Shown: one piece after another, positions 1 through 7,850 of the stretch | How positions within the stretch are numbered: position 1 is the first letter of the stretch | Layout: the number at the start of each line of letters is the position of its first letter | NCBI GenBank assembly: GCA_937897265.1 | Contig: CALCPT010000286.1 | Coordinates: 1 to 7,850 of the forward strand | DNA length: 7,850 bases | Direction: 5' to 3' | Origin: an uncultured Alcaligenaceae bacterium | Lineage (GTDB): Bacteria > Pseudomonadota > Gammaproteobacteria > Burkholderiales > Burkholderiaceae_B | Notes under the pieces: generated by a model | What the model saw: only the letters and a program-made list of their open reading frames with translations | What the model was told of the DNA's origin: nothing | Databases searched by the model: none | Made by a program: the position numbers and the translations under genes

Positions 1-1971
1 CGTCTCGCAACCCATTTCTTCGATAAAGCGCGAGGGCTCGCGCACCAAATCTTCGCGCGCGCGGCGACGTTTTTGACACCAACTCAAATGCAGGCTGCGC
101 TGCGCGCGTGTGATGCCAACATACATCAGTCGGCGCTCTTCTTGAATCCTTGAAACTAAAGCATCAGCAGCCTTGGTCGGATCGACATCCTCATCATCGC
201 GACCAAGATGCGGCAAAAGCCCTTCTTCAACACCCAATAAATATACATGCGGGTACTCAAGCCCTTTTGACGCATGTAACGTCGACAACTTTACCGCGTC
301 TTGCTCTTGCTCATCGCTGCGCTCAAGCATAGTCACCAAGGCAACATGCTGCACCAAATCGAGTAGGCCCATACTGTCTGCTTCAGCCTTGCGCTTGAGC
401 CAGCCCACCAACTCTAAAACGTTTTGCCACCGGTTTTGAGCAGGCTTTTCATCGAGCATATCGTACAGATAGCGCTCGTACTGGATGGCGCCCAACAAAT
501 CATCAAGAATGACACCAGCGGGTTCGGCCGCTTTGACAGGTTGACCCACTGCCGTGTGTCCAGCACGCAATTGAATCCTGACAATAAATTCGCCGAAATG
601 ACGCAGCGGTTCAAGCTGCCGAGTATTCAATCGTGACTCGAGTCCCATTTCAAAGACAGCTTCAAACAATGATATTTTTCTCTCACCCGCATATTGACCA
701 AGCGTTTGCAGCGTTGCCTGACCAATCCCTCGCTTTGGCGTGGTGGCCGCACGAATAAAAGCAGGGTCATCCTCTTCGTTGGCGATCAGGCGCAAGTAGG
801 ACAAAATATCCCGTATTTCTGCCTTGTCGAAAAAGCTTTGTCCACCCGAAATCGAATACGGAATATGCAAATTGCGCATCGCTTGTTCAACAATTCTTGC
901 TTGATGGTTACCCCGATATAAAATTGCAAAATCCTTCCAAGAGGCCTGTTTTTCAAAGCGGGCCGCCGAAATTTTCATTGCAACGTTTTCAGCCTCCGTC
1001 TCATCGTTTGGCATGGCTGTCACACTAATTGCATCGCCCGTACCATGCTCTGACCACAATTTTTTTTCAAATAATTTTGGATTTTTCGAGATCACGTGAT
1101 TCGCAGCCGCCAAAATGCTTTGGCTTGAGCGATAGTTCTGCTCAAGTTTGACCAAACGAATCTGAGGATAATCAGTGGTGAGCTTCGCCAGGTTTTCAAT
1201 CGTTGCACCTCGCCAAGCATAAATAGCCTGATCGTCGTCACCTACCGCAGTAAACATGGCGCGAGGGCCTGTTAACCACTGCACCAAGCGATACTGACAG
1301 ACGTTCGTGTCCTGGTACTCATCCACCAGTAAATAGCGTACGCGTGTTTGCCATTTTTCTCGCACTTGCGCTTCGCGTTCAAAAATTTGCGCGGGCAAGG
1401 CGATCAAATCATCAAAGTCCACCGCTTGATACGCGGCGAGTGTCGCGTTGTAGCTGCGATACACCCGTGCTGCCTCGACTTCGCTTGCGGTCGCAGCCTG
1501 AGCGGCAGCCGCATCGGGGTCAATCAAGCCATTTTTCCATAGTGAAATTGTTTGTTGTACAGAACGCAAACGTGCACGATCAGTCGTTGCCAATAAATCT
1601 TGCACGATCGCCATCGCGTCGTCTGAATCAAAGATAGAAAACTGCGGCTTCAGGCCTGCGTGCTGAGCTTCTTCGCGCAAAATACGAACACCAAGCGAAT
1701 GAAAGGTACTGATAGTTAACCCTTTTGCCAAAGCGGGGTCGACTAGCCGTTTGACGCGATCATCCATCTCACGCGCCGCTTTATTAGTGAAGGTCAAAGC
1801 CACAACATTGCGCGCTTTGTACTCACAGTCGCGTAACAGATACGCTATCTTTTGTGTGATGACACGAGTTTTCCCTGAGCCAGCACCGGCCAAGACCAAG
1901 CAAGGACCATCAAGATATAACACTGCTTCGCGCTGCGTCGGGTTTAATCCATTTGTTGCAAACGATGACAT
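1..1971 (-). CDS. rep: ATP-dependent DNA helicase Rep (3' end cut off by the window)
   Basis: This is a superfamily 1A 3'-to-5' DNA helicase that helps forks pass bound proteins and takes part in replication restart. The frame stays open from an ATG at 1971 to the left edge, giving 657 residues. Motifs in order are a Q-motif glutamine at residue 13, Walker A AGAGSGKT at 28-35, VDEYQDT at 216-222, QNYRSS at 278-283, LHASKGLE at 565-572 and YVGITRA at 617-623. All lie in one frame, so there is no frameshift. GDDDQAIYAWRGA, YRGNHQ and GGQSFF favour Rep over its paralogue UvrD. E. coli Rep has 673 residues, so probably only a few dozen C-terminal residues are missing. The start lies 9 bp after the priA stop with no good Shine-Dalgarno sequence, which suggests translational coupling to priA. 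The N-terminus aligns with Rep about seven residues in, which supports this start. UvrD or PcrA is the less likely alternative. Confidence 0.93.
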   Translation of the reverse strand, partial: MSSFATNGLNPTQREAVLYLDGPCLVLAGAGSGKTRVITQKIAYLLRDCEYKARNVVALTFTNKAAREMDDRVKRLVDPALAKGLTISTFHSLGVRILREEAQHAGLKPQFSIFDSDDAMAIVQDLLATTDRARLRSVQQTISLWKNGLIDPDAAAAQAATASEVEAARVYRSYNATLAAYQAVDFDDLIALPAQIFEREAQVREKWQTRVRYLLVDEYQDTNVCQYRLVQWLTGPRAMFTAVGDDDQAIYAWRGATIENLAKLTTDYPQIRLVKLEQNYRSSQSILAAANHVISKNPKLFEKKLWSEHGTGDAISVTAMPNDETEAENVAMKISAARFEKQASWKDFAILYRGNHQARIVEQAMRNLHIPYSISGGQSFFDKAEIRDILSYLRLIANEEDDPAFIRAATTPKRGIGQATLQTLGQYAGERKISLFEAVFEMGLESRLNTRQLEPLRHFGEFIVRIQLRAGHTAVGQPVKAAEPAGVILDDLLGAIQYERYLYDMLDEKPAQNRWQNVLELVGWLKRKAEADSMGLLDLVQHVALVTMLERSDEQEQDAVKLSTLHASKGLEYPHVYLLGVEEGLLPHLGRDDEDVDPTKAADALVSRIQEERRLMYVGITRAQRSLHLSWCQKRRRAREDLVREPSRFIEEMGCET

Positions 1972-1980
1972 GGCGCCGGA

Positions 1981-4074
1981 TCAGATTTCGAGTGGATCTA
2001 CCTCAAGCTGCCACCGCACACGACGTGCATCAGGCTGCTCAGGTAGTAATTTAAGCCAGTGTCGCAATAGCGATTGCAACGCAGGGCGATTGGTAGATTC
2101 AAGTAGTAACTGTGCTCGGCACATGTTGTCGACGCGCACGATCCTTAAGGGCACAGGGTCATATAACGTCAGTACCGCTTCGGTCTGATAGTGTGCGGAT
2201 AACTCGCATGCAAGCTCACGGGCATCACGTAAAAAATCAAGCGCGACCGGCAATTCGCGGGCCTCCGCGCTCAAGAGTGCTTGGTATGAAAAGGGGGGCA
2301 AAGCGGCGGCCTGACGCTCTTGAAGTGAGTGTCGCGCAAAGCCTGAGTAATCATGCTTCAACAGCGCCTGGTATACGGCTTGCTCTGGATACCCCGTTTG
2401 TACAATCACCTCGCCGTGCCCAGTATGGCGGCCCGCCCGCCCGGCAACCTGCATGAGCTGTGCAAACAAACGCTCTGGCGCGCGAAAGTCCTGCGAAAAC
2501 AACATTGCATCGGCGTTTAGTACTCCTACCAAACCAAGGTTGGCAAAGTCATGGCCCTTGGCCACCATCTGCGTACCCACTAAAATATCGACTTCTCCAG
2601 CGTGTACGCTAGCGAAGAGCGCCTGAGCCGAGCCTTTTTTACGAGTGCTGTCCGCGTCAATTCGGACTACCCGCGCCCCCGGAAACAGTTCGGCTAAATG
2701 CTCTTCGACCCGTTGCGTACCTCGGCCCATCGGCTGTAAATCTTGATCGCCGCAATCTGGACAAGCCTTTGGCACGTTTTGTGCCAGCCCACAATGATGA
2801 CAGTGCAGTTGTGCGCGCTTCGGCGTCAGGCGATGTAACACCGTAAAGGTTGTACAGCGCGTGCACTGACTCACCCAGCCACACGAGTGGCAGTGTAAAG
2901 CAGGTGCGTAGCCCCGTCGGTTTAAAAATATCAATACCTGTTCATTATTTGCCAGCCTCGCGCGCATAGCCTCGACAAGATGAGGCGACAAGCCGTGGTC
3001 CATCTGCAGGCGCCGCGTATCGACCAAGCGCACCGAGGGTAATGTCACCGCCCGCGCGCGAGCGGGTAAATCAAGCCGCTGATAGATTGATTTTTCAGCA
3101 TTAGCCCAGCTCTCGAGTGATGGGGTTGCCGAACCCAACACAACAGGAATACCCAAATCATGCGCTCGCCAGACCGCAAGGTCTCGCGCCGAGTAGCGCA
3201 AGCCATCTTGCTGCTTATAAGATGGGTCATGCTCTTCATCAACGACTATCAACCCGAGATCGTCAAGCGGCGCAAAGATTGCTAGGCGAGTACCGAGCAC
3301 AATGCGAGCCTCACCACTTTGCACGCGCAGCCAGGCGCGTAATCGCTCGCCATCTGACAGGGCACTGTGCATGACCGCCACACCGTTCACCCCCGCTATG
3401 GGCTCAAGACGCGCCCTTAATGATTGCTCAAATTGTGGAGTGAGATTAATCTCGGGTACCAACAGCAACACACGTTTACCGCGCGCCAAGGTCTGTGCGG
3501 CCGCATGCAAATACACCTCCGTTTTGCCGCTTCCGGTCACACCGTACAACAAAAAAGTCTTGAAACCTTGCGCGTCAACAACCGCTGCAACCGCTTGCTC
3601 TTGATGGCTGTTCAGTTGGGGCACGACCGAAATTGCCGCGGCCTCTTGTTTAAGCGCGCGGCGTTTTGCAAGCCGCTCAACGGGGCCCGCGCCCGAGCGC
3701 TTGCCTTGATACGAAGGTACGCTGCGCAACGGCATTGGCAGGGCAGGCAAAATCACTTCACCCAATGGGCGTTGATAATATTCTGCAGCGAATGTCGCAA
3801 AGCGTAACCAACTTAAACTCAGAGGCGCGATATCTTTCAACACCACCTGCACGTCTTTAACCTTGCTGGGGTCATACCCAGGCATCTCTGGCAAGGAAAC
3901 GACCACACCAATCATCTTGCGCCGCCCAAAGGCAACGATGACTCGATCGCCTACCGTAACAGGCTCGGTAGACCGATAATCAAATAAGTCGGCCAAGGGA
4001 ATGTCTAACGCAACCCGAACCCACCCTGTCGCAGCGCTCGCTTCAATGCACTCAGCAGGAAGGTTTTCAGCCAT
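1981..4074 (-). CDS. priA: Primosomal protein N', replication restart helicase PriA
   Basis: PriA recognises abandoned forks and D-loops and starts reloading of the replicative helicase. The 697-residue protein is full length for the family, slightly shorter than E. coli PriA. The N-terminal DNA-binding domain begins near WVRVALDIPL (residues 18-27). Helicase motifs are Walker A GVTGSGKTE at 178-186, DEEH at 279-282, GSATPS at 314-319, GTQMVAKGHDF at 500-510 and QVAGRAGR at 542-549. Eight cysteines (395, 398, 404, 407, 425, 428, 438, 441) form the two zinc sites typical of PriA and are all intact. The ATG at 4074 gives about 16 residues before the conserved N-terminus, and no other ATG, GTG or TTG lies between them. 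No strong ribosome site is visible. Upstream is a 330 bp AT-rich gap with DnaA boxes, which must hold any private promoter. rep follows after 9 bp, so the two are probably one operon. Confidence 0.97.
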   Translation of the reverse strand: MAENLPAECIEASAATGWVRVALDIPLADLFDYRSTEPVTVGDRVIVAFGRRKMIGVVVSLPEMPGYDPSKVKDVQVVLKDIAPLSLSWLRFATFAAEYYQRPLGEVILPALPMPLRSVPSYQGKRSGAGPVERLAKRRALKQEAAAISVVPQLNSHQEQAVAAVVDAQGFKTFLLYGVTGSGKTEVYLHAAAQTLARGKRVLLLVPEINLTPQFEQSLRARLEPIAGVNGVAVMHSALSDGERLRAWLRVQSGEARIVLGTRLAIFAPLDDLGLIVVDEEHDPSYKQQDGLRYSARDLAVWRAHDLGIPVVLGSATPSLESWANAEKSIYQRLDLPARARAVTLPSVRLVDTRRLQMDHGLSPHLVEAMRARLANNEQVLIFLNRRGYAPALHCHSCGWVSQCTRCTTFTVLHRLTPKRAQLHCHHCGLAQNVPKACPDCGDQDLQPMGRGTQRVEEHLAELFPGARVVRIDADSTRKKGSAQALFASVHAGEVDILVGTQMVAKGHDFANLGLVGVLNADAMLFSQDFRAPERLFAQLMQVAGRAGRHTGHGEVIVQTGYPEQAVYQALLKHDYSGFARHSLQERQAAALPPFSYQALLSAEARELPVALDFLRDARELACELSAHYQTEAVLTLYDPVPLRIVRVDNMCRAQLLLESTNRPALQSLLRHWLKLLPEQPDARRVRWQLEVDPLEI

Positions 4075-4147
4075 ATAGTTAAAGTGGTTTCTTTATTAAT
4101 GCACTAAAGCACTGAGATACTGGGGTTTCGAAATTATTTTTAGACCC

Positions 4148-4156
4148 TGTGGATAA
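4148..4156 (-). promoter_or_regulatory. DnaA box (TTATCCACA)
   Basis: The minus strand reads TTATCCACA, identical to the strongest class of E. coli DnaA box. It lies 73 bp upstream of the priA start in the AT-rich gap. The exact 9-mer match is seen directly; binding by DnaA is inferred. Confidence 0.65.
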
Positions 4157-4323
4157 CTTTGGGGAAAACTCGATTATTTAAAAAATGTATTGCACAATTT
4201 AGAACTGCATTGCAGCATTGTCTATTCAAGAAAAATTACTTTTATTCTTTTTATTCAAGTAGATACGAGATATTTTAGAAGTGATTATTAAAATCTCATC
4301 ATGTTTAGTCATTTTGCAAATTT

Positions 4324-4332
4324 TGTGCATAA
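4324..4332 (-). promoter_or_regulatory. DnaA box (TTATGCACA)
   Basis: The minus strand reads TTATGCACA, a perfect match to the TTATNCACA consensus. It has the same orientation as the box at 4148-4156 and lies at the hemE side of the AT-rich gap, so the two boxes bracket its most AT-rich part. Function is inferred. Confidence 0.55.
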
Positions 4333-4362
4333 CTTAGGAAAAATATCACTATTTCATGAGGG

Positions 4363-4387
4363 TTTTCGAGGAGAATGACCTCAAAAA
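4363..4387. repeat. Inverted repeat just beyond the hemE stop codon
   Basis: Arms 4363-4371 (ttttcgagg) and 4379-4387 (cctcaaaaa) pair over 9 bp, with one G-T wobble in hemE mRNA, around a 7-base loop. It begins 17 bases past the hemE stop. The stem is AT-rich apart from GAGG/CCTC and no T-run follows on the minus strand, so it is a poor intrinsic terminator. It could be a weak terminator or a 3' mRNA stabilising hairpin. Confidence 0.4.
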
Positions 4388-4404
4388 GCACGCCATTGTT
4401 AGTT

Positions 4405-5487
4405 CTAGCTGCAATCGCCGTGAAACTGAGGGCTATAGGCCCGAACTTCGTCTACCAACACGGCAACGGCCTCTGGTGGTGTGAATTGTGAAATGCCATG
4501 GCCAAGATTAAATACATGCCCACCACGCCCTACATCGCCATAGGCTTCAAGTACACGCCGTACTTCTGCTCGAATTGCAGCCTCACCCCCAAAAAGTGCC
4601 ATGGGATCGAGGTTGCCTTGAAAGGCGACCGAGTCTGACACGCGCTTACGAGCGAGGCTAAGGTCGACCGTCCAATCCAGCCCCACTGCATCCGCTCCGC
4701 ACACTGCTATTTGCTCAAGCCATTGCCCGCCGCCTTTTGTGAATACGATCGACGGGACAGAGCGCCCCTCGTGGTCTTTAATGAGTTGCTGCACCACCTG
4801 ACGGGTATAGTGCAACGAAAATTGCTGAAACAGTTGATCTGCAAGAACACCACCCCAGCTATCAAAAATCATGACGGCCTGAGCGCCTGCTTTAATTTGG
4901 GCGTTTAAATATTGCGCTGTTGTTTGAGCGTTAATTTGCAAAATACGGTGTAACAAATCGGGACGCGCATAAAGCATACTTTTGATTAAACGGTAATCGT
5001 CACTACCCTTGCCTTCGACCATATAGCAGGCAACGGTAAACGGGCTACCTGCAAAACCGATGAGCGGCACACGCCCATCTAGCTCCGTTCGTATCAAACT
5101 GACGGCATCGAAAACATACTGCAGCTTTGCTAAATCAGGTACTTCAAGCTTGTTGACGTCTTGCTCGGTACGCACCGGGTGCGCAAACCGAGGGCCCTCA
5201 CCCTGAGCAAACGAAAGACCTAACCCCATCGCATCTGGAACCGTCAAGATATCCGAGAATAAGATTGCCGCGTCAAGATTAAATCGCTCAAGAGGCTGGA
5301 GTGTGACTTCGGCCGCATAAGTCGGGCTCTGTGCCAAACCCATAAACGAACCAGCACGTGCGCGAGTCGCATTGTATTCAGGTAGATAACGCCCTGCCTG
5401 TCGCATTAACCAGGTTGGGGTGTAAGGGACCGCTTCACGTTTTAGTGCGCGCAAAAATACATCGTTTGTTAATGGTGTAGCGCCCAC
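4405..5487 (-). CDS. hemE: Uroporphyrinogen decarboxylase HemE
   Basis: HemE is a cytoplasmic enzyme that removes four carboxyl groups from the acetate side chains of uroporphyrinogen III to give coproporphyrinogen III, on the path to heme. The 360-residue protein is full length. Visible signatures are [15 protein letters not shown] at 24-38 (substrate-binding Arg29), [12 protein letters not shown] at 77-88 (catalytic Asp79), [18 protein letters not shown] at 144-161 (Tyr155), FDSWGG at 208-213 and LGHGI at 328-332 (His330). The start is GTG at 5487. An in-frame TAA lies 15 bases upstream, and the N-terminus then matches E. coli HemE closely, so no earlier start exists. The leader is A-rich with no recognisable Shine-Dalgarno sequence. 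It lies 69 bp downstream of a regulator gene, with a palindrome in between. Its 3' end faces the AT-rich gap. Confidence 0.98.
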   Translation of the reverse strand: MGATPLTNDVFLRALKREAVPYTPTWLMRQAGRYLPEYNATRARAGSFMGLAQSPTYAAEVTLQPLERFNLDAAILFSDILTVPDAMGLGLSFAQGEGPRFAHPVRTEQDVNKLEVPDLAKLQYVFDAVSLIRTELDGRVPLIGFAGSPFTVACYMVEGKGSDDYRLIKSMLYARPDLLHRILQINAQTTAQYLNAQIKAGAQAVMIFDSWGGVLADQLFQQFSLHYTRQVVQQLIKDHEGRSVPSIVFTKGGGQWLEQIAVCGADAVGLDWTVDLSLARKRVSDSVAFQGNLDPMALFGGEAAIRAEVRRVLEAYGDVGRGGHVFNLGHGISQFTPPEAVAVLVDEVRAYSPQFHGDCS

Positions 5488-5510
5488 GAGGTTCTTTTTT
5501 TAGGTGGCAC

Positions 5511-5533
5511 GCTAGACACGTGTCATGTCTAGC
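5511..5533. promoter_or_regulatory. Palindrome upstream of hemE, possible operator or leader hairpin
   Basis: Arms GCTAGACA (5511-5518) and TGTCTAGC (5526-5533) are perfect inverted copies around a 7-base centre. A second perfect 10-base palindrome, GACACGTGTC (5515-5524), is nested inside. It lies 23 bp before the hemE GTG. No T-run follows on either strand, so it is not an intrinsic terminator. On the minus strand a TTGACG hexamer (5535-5540) directly precedes it, so the palindrome would fill the spacer and -10 area of a promoter. That layout is typical of an operator, but no good -10 box is present. Confidence 0.5.
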
Positions 5534-5556
5534 TCGTCAATGAGTAGTCCGTTATT

Positions 5557-6456
5557 TTACTCTTCGCTGTCACCATCTCGGTACAGATCGGCAGCGATGT
5601 CATGTTTACGCATCAACGCCCAAAAGGCTCGCCTGTGTTTGCTTGAGGCTCTGGCAGCCATCGCGATGTTTCCACTATGCTTGATTAACGCTTGGGTAAT
5701 ATAAGTACGCTCAAAATTACTCACAAGTGTGTTTTTTTCTTCGCGAAACGAACCTATGGGGCTAGCTTGATGGTGCATCGCATTGAATGCGATCGCACGT
5801 TGAAGCGGTTGGCGGTCAACGCCTCGATTTAGACCTGCCTTCACCGCTTTAGCACTCACAAACACCCGTGAACCGTGGCTAGATAAGCGCTCAGCAGGTT
5901 TGCCCGTGATGCTAGAGCCCCGAGCGATGGATGTAGCCGTGTCATTTTTCCCAGAGCCACCCGGTGAGCAGTCAGACATACCGTAGCAAGCCTCTGGCTC
6001 ACGTAGCGTACCGAGCCGTGGCACACGCGAGACCGTTGTGAGCACGCGCGCGCGAAACTCATCAAGGCATAAGGGCAGCCTGACGAAGTCAGACACGCCT
6101 AGCTCGAGTAGATCTTGCATGGCGGCAGATTTCAAGTTCTGAAAGATTCCGACCAACGGTAAAAAAGGGCCTCGTGGGATCATTGCAAGCGCTTGTCGCG
6201 TCCAGGCCAGCGTATCCACCGAGACCGGCAATAAGCACAGATCAAAACGCCTAAGACTAACACCAGCTTGAGCAAGCGCTTGCACTGGCAACGTAACAAC
6301 GTCCTTGGTATTGACCTCTAAGTCTTGCCCTGCCTCCCACTCAAGCTGATGTAACCTCACACGAGCGAGGGCGGGAGCCGCGCCACTTAATACGTCTTCA
6401 AGCCACACATGATGAGCGGCGAGGCGCAATACCGCGCAGTCAATCTGTTGTCGCAT
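5557..6456 (-). CDS. Response-regulator-like protein with degenerate receiver and C-terminal Fis-type HTH
   Basis: This is a probable DNA-binding regulator of unknown target, 299 residues from the ATG at 6456. Residues about 5-145 resemble a receiver fold, with FDLCLLP at 71-77 and ELGVSDFVRLPLCLDEFRAR ending near 137. The phosphorylation chemistry looks lost: Pro77 replaces the acceptor Asp, Leu127 replaces the conserved Lys before Pro128, and no acidic pair is seen near the N-terminus. A Ser/Gly/Ala-rich linker covers about 146-236. Residues 237-287, from FREEKNTLVSNFER through GNIAMAARASSKHRRAF to RKHDI, match the Fis-type HTH at the C-terminus of NtrC-class regulators. The sigma-54 AAA+ domain is absent. 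A GTG at 6522 would add 22 residues, but the ATG has a GGAGA site 6 bases upstream and is preferred. It lies between the atp terminator and hemE. I cannot name the gene. Confidence 0.8.
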   Translation of the reverse strand: MRQQIDCAVLRLAAHHVWLEDVLSGAAPALARVRLHQLEWEAGQDLEVNTKDVVTLPVQALAQAGVSLRRFDLCLLPVSVDTLAWTRQALAMIPRGPFLPLVGIFQNLKSAAMQDLLELGVSDFVRLPLCLDEFRARVLTTVSRVPRLGTLREPEACYGMSDCSPGGSGKNDTATSIARGSSITGKPAERLSSHGSRVFVSAKAVKAGLNRGVDRQPLQRAIAFNAMHHQASPIGSFREEKNTLVSNFERTYITQALIKHSGNIAMAARASSKHRRAFWALMRKHDIAADLYRDGDSEE

Positions 6457-6635
6457 CGTTTTTCTCCAAGCAAAAACCGTTAGGCTAGGCTTGATGTGGC
6501 TTGAAGAATAGTCGGAGTTCACGCATCAGCAGATTTACGGCAACGGATGGCACTGCTTCGCTATAAATCTCGTTTCCGATGGGCGGTTCCCACACTAAGA
6601 ACTCGCCCTGACGATTAGCGTAATCAAAATGGCTA
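6457..6635. other. Non-coding gap between the atp terminator and the regulator
   Basis: This stretch presumably holds the promoter of the regulator gene, since a strong terminator isolates it from the atp operon. I could not find a convincing -35/-10 pair on the minus strand. A minus-strand frame is open through it, but it runs through the terminator and I do not accept it as a gene. Confidence 0.4.
6463..6467 (-). promoter_or_regulatory. Ribosome binding site that fixes the regulator start
   Basis: The minus strand reads GGAGA, then AAAACG, then the ATG at 6456. This good site with 6-base spacing favours the 299-residue form over the one starting at the GTG at 6522, which has no comparable site. 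Confidence 0.7.
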
Positions 6636-6667
6636 AAAAAAACACGCCGAACGAGGCGTGTTTTTTT
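6636..6667 (-). terminator. Intrinsic terminator of the ATP synthase operon
   Basis: Arms 6636-6648 (seven A then CACGCC) and 6655-6667 (GGCGTG then seven T) pair perfectly over 13 bp around the 6-base loop 6649-6654. Read on the minus strand, the GC stem ends in seven T, about 40 bases past the atpC stop. The A and T tracts make it symmetrical, so it could also stop plus-strand transcripts. A smaller hairpin, GCTGCA (6677-6682) with TGCAGC (6689-6694), lies between the atpC stop and this terminator. Confidence 0.93.
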
Positions 6668-6705
6668 CGCTGAACCGCTGCAAGTATCTGCAGCAATCGA
6701 TACGA

Positions 6706-7131
6706 TCAATGCTTGTTGGTCAACTCTCGAATACGACGTGCGGCCGAGGCCTGCGCTGCCAACATATCAAGTTCTGCCTTCACAACATCCATGCTGGCCT
6801 GATCTTTTGCATTACGTAACGCCTCTTGAGCGGCTAAGCGTGCTGCTTCGGCCTTCGCCTCATCAAGATCGCCACCGCGAATCGCTGTATCAGACAGCAC
6901 GGTCACATGACCAGGCTGCACTTCTAGCAAACCGCCCGCCACGAAAATGCTCTGCTCAGAATCATCCTCAAGAACAATACGCACCAAACCAGGCCGAATG
7001 CGCGAGATCAAGGGGGTGTGACCAGGCAAAATACCCAACTCACCCGCCTCACCCGGCAGTACTACGAACTTAGCATCGCCTGAATACAGAGAATTCTCTG
7101 CACTGACAACGTCGACTTTGATGGTAGCCAT
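6706..7131 (-). CDS. atpC: ATP synthase F1 subunit epsilon
   Basis: The epsilon subunit sits on the central stalk of F1Fo ATP synthase, couples rotation to catalysis, and through its C-terminal helices can inhibit ATP hydrolysis. At 141 residues it matches the E. coli length (139). The N-terminal beta-sandwich covers about 1-85, with LDVVSAE-like [13 protein letters not shown] at 6-18, [11 protein letters not shown] at 31-41, [21 protein letters not shown] near 66-86. From about 88 on, an Ala/Glu-rich helical hairpin ends in [10 protein letters not shown]. The ATG lies 9 bp after the atpD stop. A ribosome site AAGGA (7138-7142) overlaps the atpD stop codon, with 6 bases before the ATG, so translation is probably coupled. 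It is the last gene of the operon, followed by an intrinsic terminator. Confidence 0.98.
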   Translation of the reverse strand: MATIKVDVVSAENSLYSGDAKFVVLPGEAGELGILPGHTPLISRIRPGLVRIVLEDDSEQSIFVAGGLLEVQPGHVTVLSDTAIRGGDLDEAKAEAARLAAQEALRNAKDQASMDVVKAELDMLAAQASAARRIRELTNKH

Positions 7132-7140
7132 GATGGATCC

Positions 7141-7850
<710 letters not shown>

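Larger units (their letters stand above)
4075..4404. other. AT-rich intergenic region with two DnaA boxes, between hemE and priA
   Basis: This 330 bp gap holds no credible gene. Positions 4081-4380 contain about 30% G+C, against 53% in a sampled line of hemE, and the stretch 4221-4320 is about 22%. It carries two perfect TTATNCACA DnaA boxes in the same orientation, 176 bp apart. It also has a direct repeat of tattcaag (4223-4230 and 4252-4259), a direct repeat of gcact (4101-4105 and 4109-4113), a small palindrome ctgca-t-tgcag (4205-4215) and an inverted repeat near the hemE end. No convincing sigma-70 promoter for priA could be picked out. It may be the priA-rep promoter region under DnaA control, or an origin-like element; the sequence alone does not decide. 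Confidence 0.7.

Noticed and set aside
1751..2188. Plus-strand 145-codon frame
   Set aside because: It lies antisense to the start of rep and the end of priA, both strongly supported, and its composition is that of a shadow frame.
3424..3807. Plus-strand 127-codon frame
   Set aside because: It is antisense to the helicase core of priA, with no ribosome site and no recognisable domain.
4375..4482. Plus-strand short frame after a GAGGAG-like sequence at 4368-4373
   Set aside because: The GAGGAG lies only one base from the ATG, too close to act as a ribosome site, and the 35-codon frame is antisense to the end of hemE.
5557..6522. Longer form of the regulator starting at GTG 6522
   Set aside because: The extra 22 residues have no ribosome site and do not resemble a receiver start. 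The ATG at 6456 has GGAGA at the right spacing.
6485..6709. Minus-strand 74-codon frame between atpC and the regulator
   Set aside because: It overlaps the end of atpC, runs straight through the strong atp terminator, has no ribosome site, and overlaps the leader of the regulator gene. The C-terminal part looks mildly protein-like, but I recognise no family.

Overview
The window is ordinary bacterial chromosome. It reads as a betaproteobacterium, probably Burkholderiales, because the Rep, PriA, HemE and F1-ATPase sequences look proteobacterial and because a Fis-tailed regulator sits among housekeeping genes. The genus cannot be set from the sequence alone. Base composition is moderate (53% G+C in one 60-base line of hemE). 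The exception is one non-coding gap at about 30% G+C.

Every supported gene lies on the minus strand, so the window reads right to left. At the right edge is the 3' half of atpD (F1 beta), followed after 9 bp by atpC (F1 epsilon). The ATP synthase operon then ends at a strong intrinsic terminator (6636-6667). After a gap of about 180 bp with no clear promoter comes an unnamed regulator of 299 residues. It has a degenerate response-regulator receiver and a C-terminal Fis-type helix-turn-helix, with no AAA+ domain. A 69 bp gap carrying a palindrome leads to hemE (uroporphyrinogen decarboxylase). Next is a 330 bp AT-rich gap with two perfect-consensus DnaA boxes. Then priA (primosomal helicase) is followed, 9 bp later, by rep (Rep helicase), which runs off the left edge.

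There are three functional blocks: energy conservation (atpDC), a regulator with heme synthesis (regulator, hemE), and replication-fork restart (priA, rep). The tight priA-rep pair is coherent, since both helicases act on stalled or collapsed forks. No mobile element, CRISPR array, tRNA, rRNA or defence system was seen. The points most worth a second look are the DnaA-box-bearing AT-rich gap, the regulator with a non-canonical receiver, and the palindrome in front of hemE. No clearly new multi-gene system is present.
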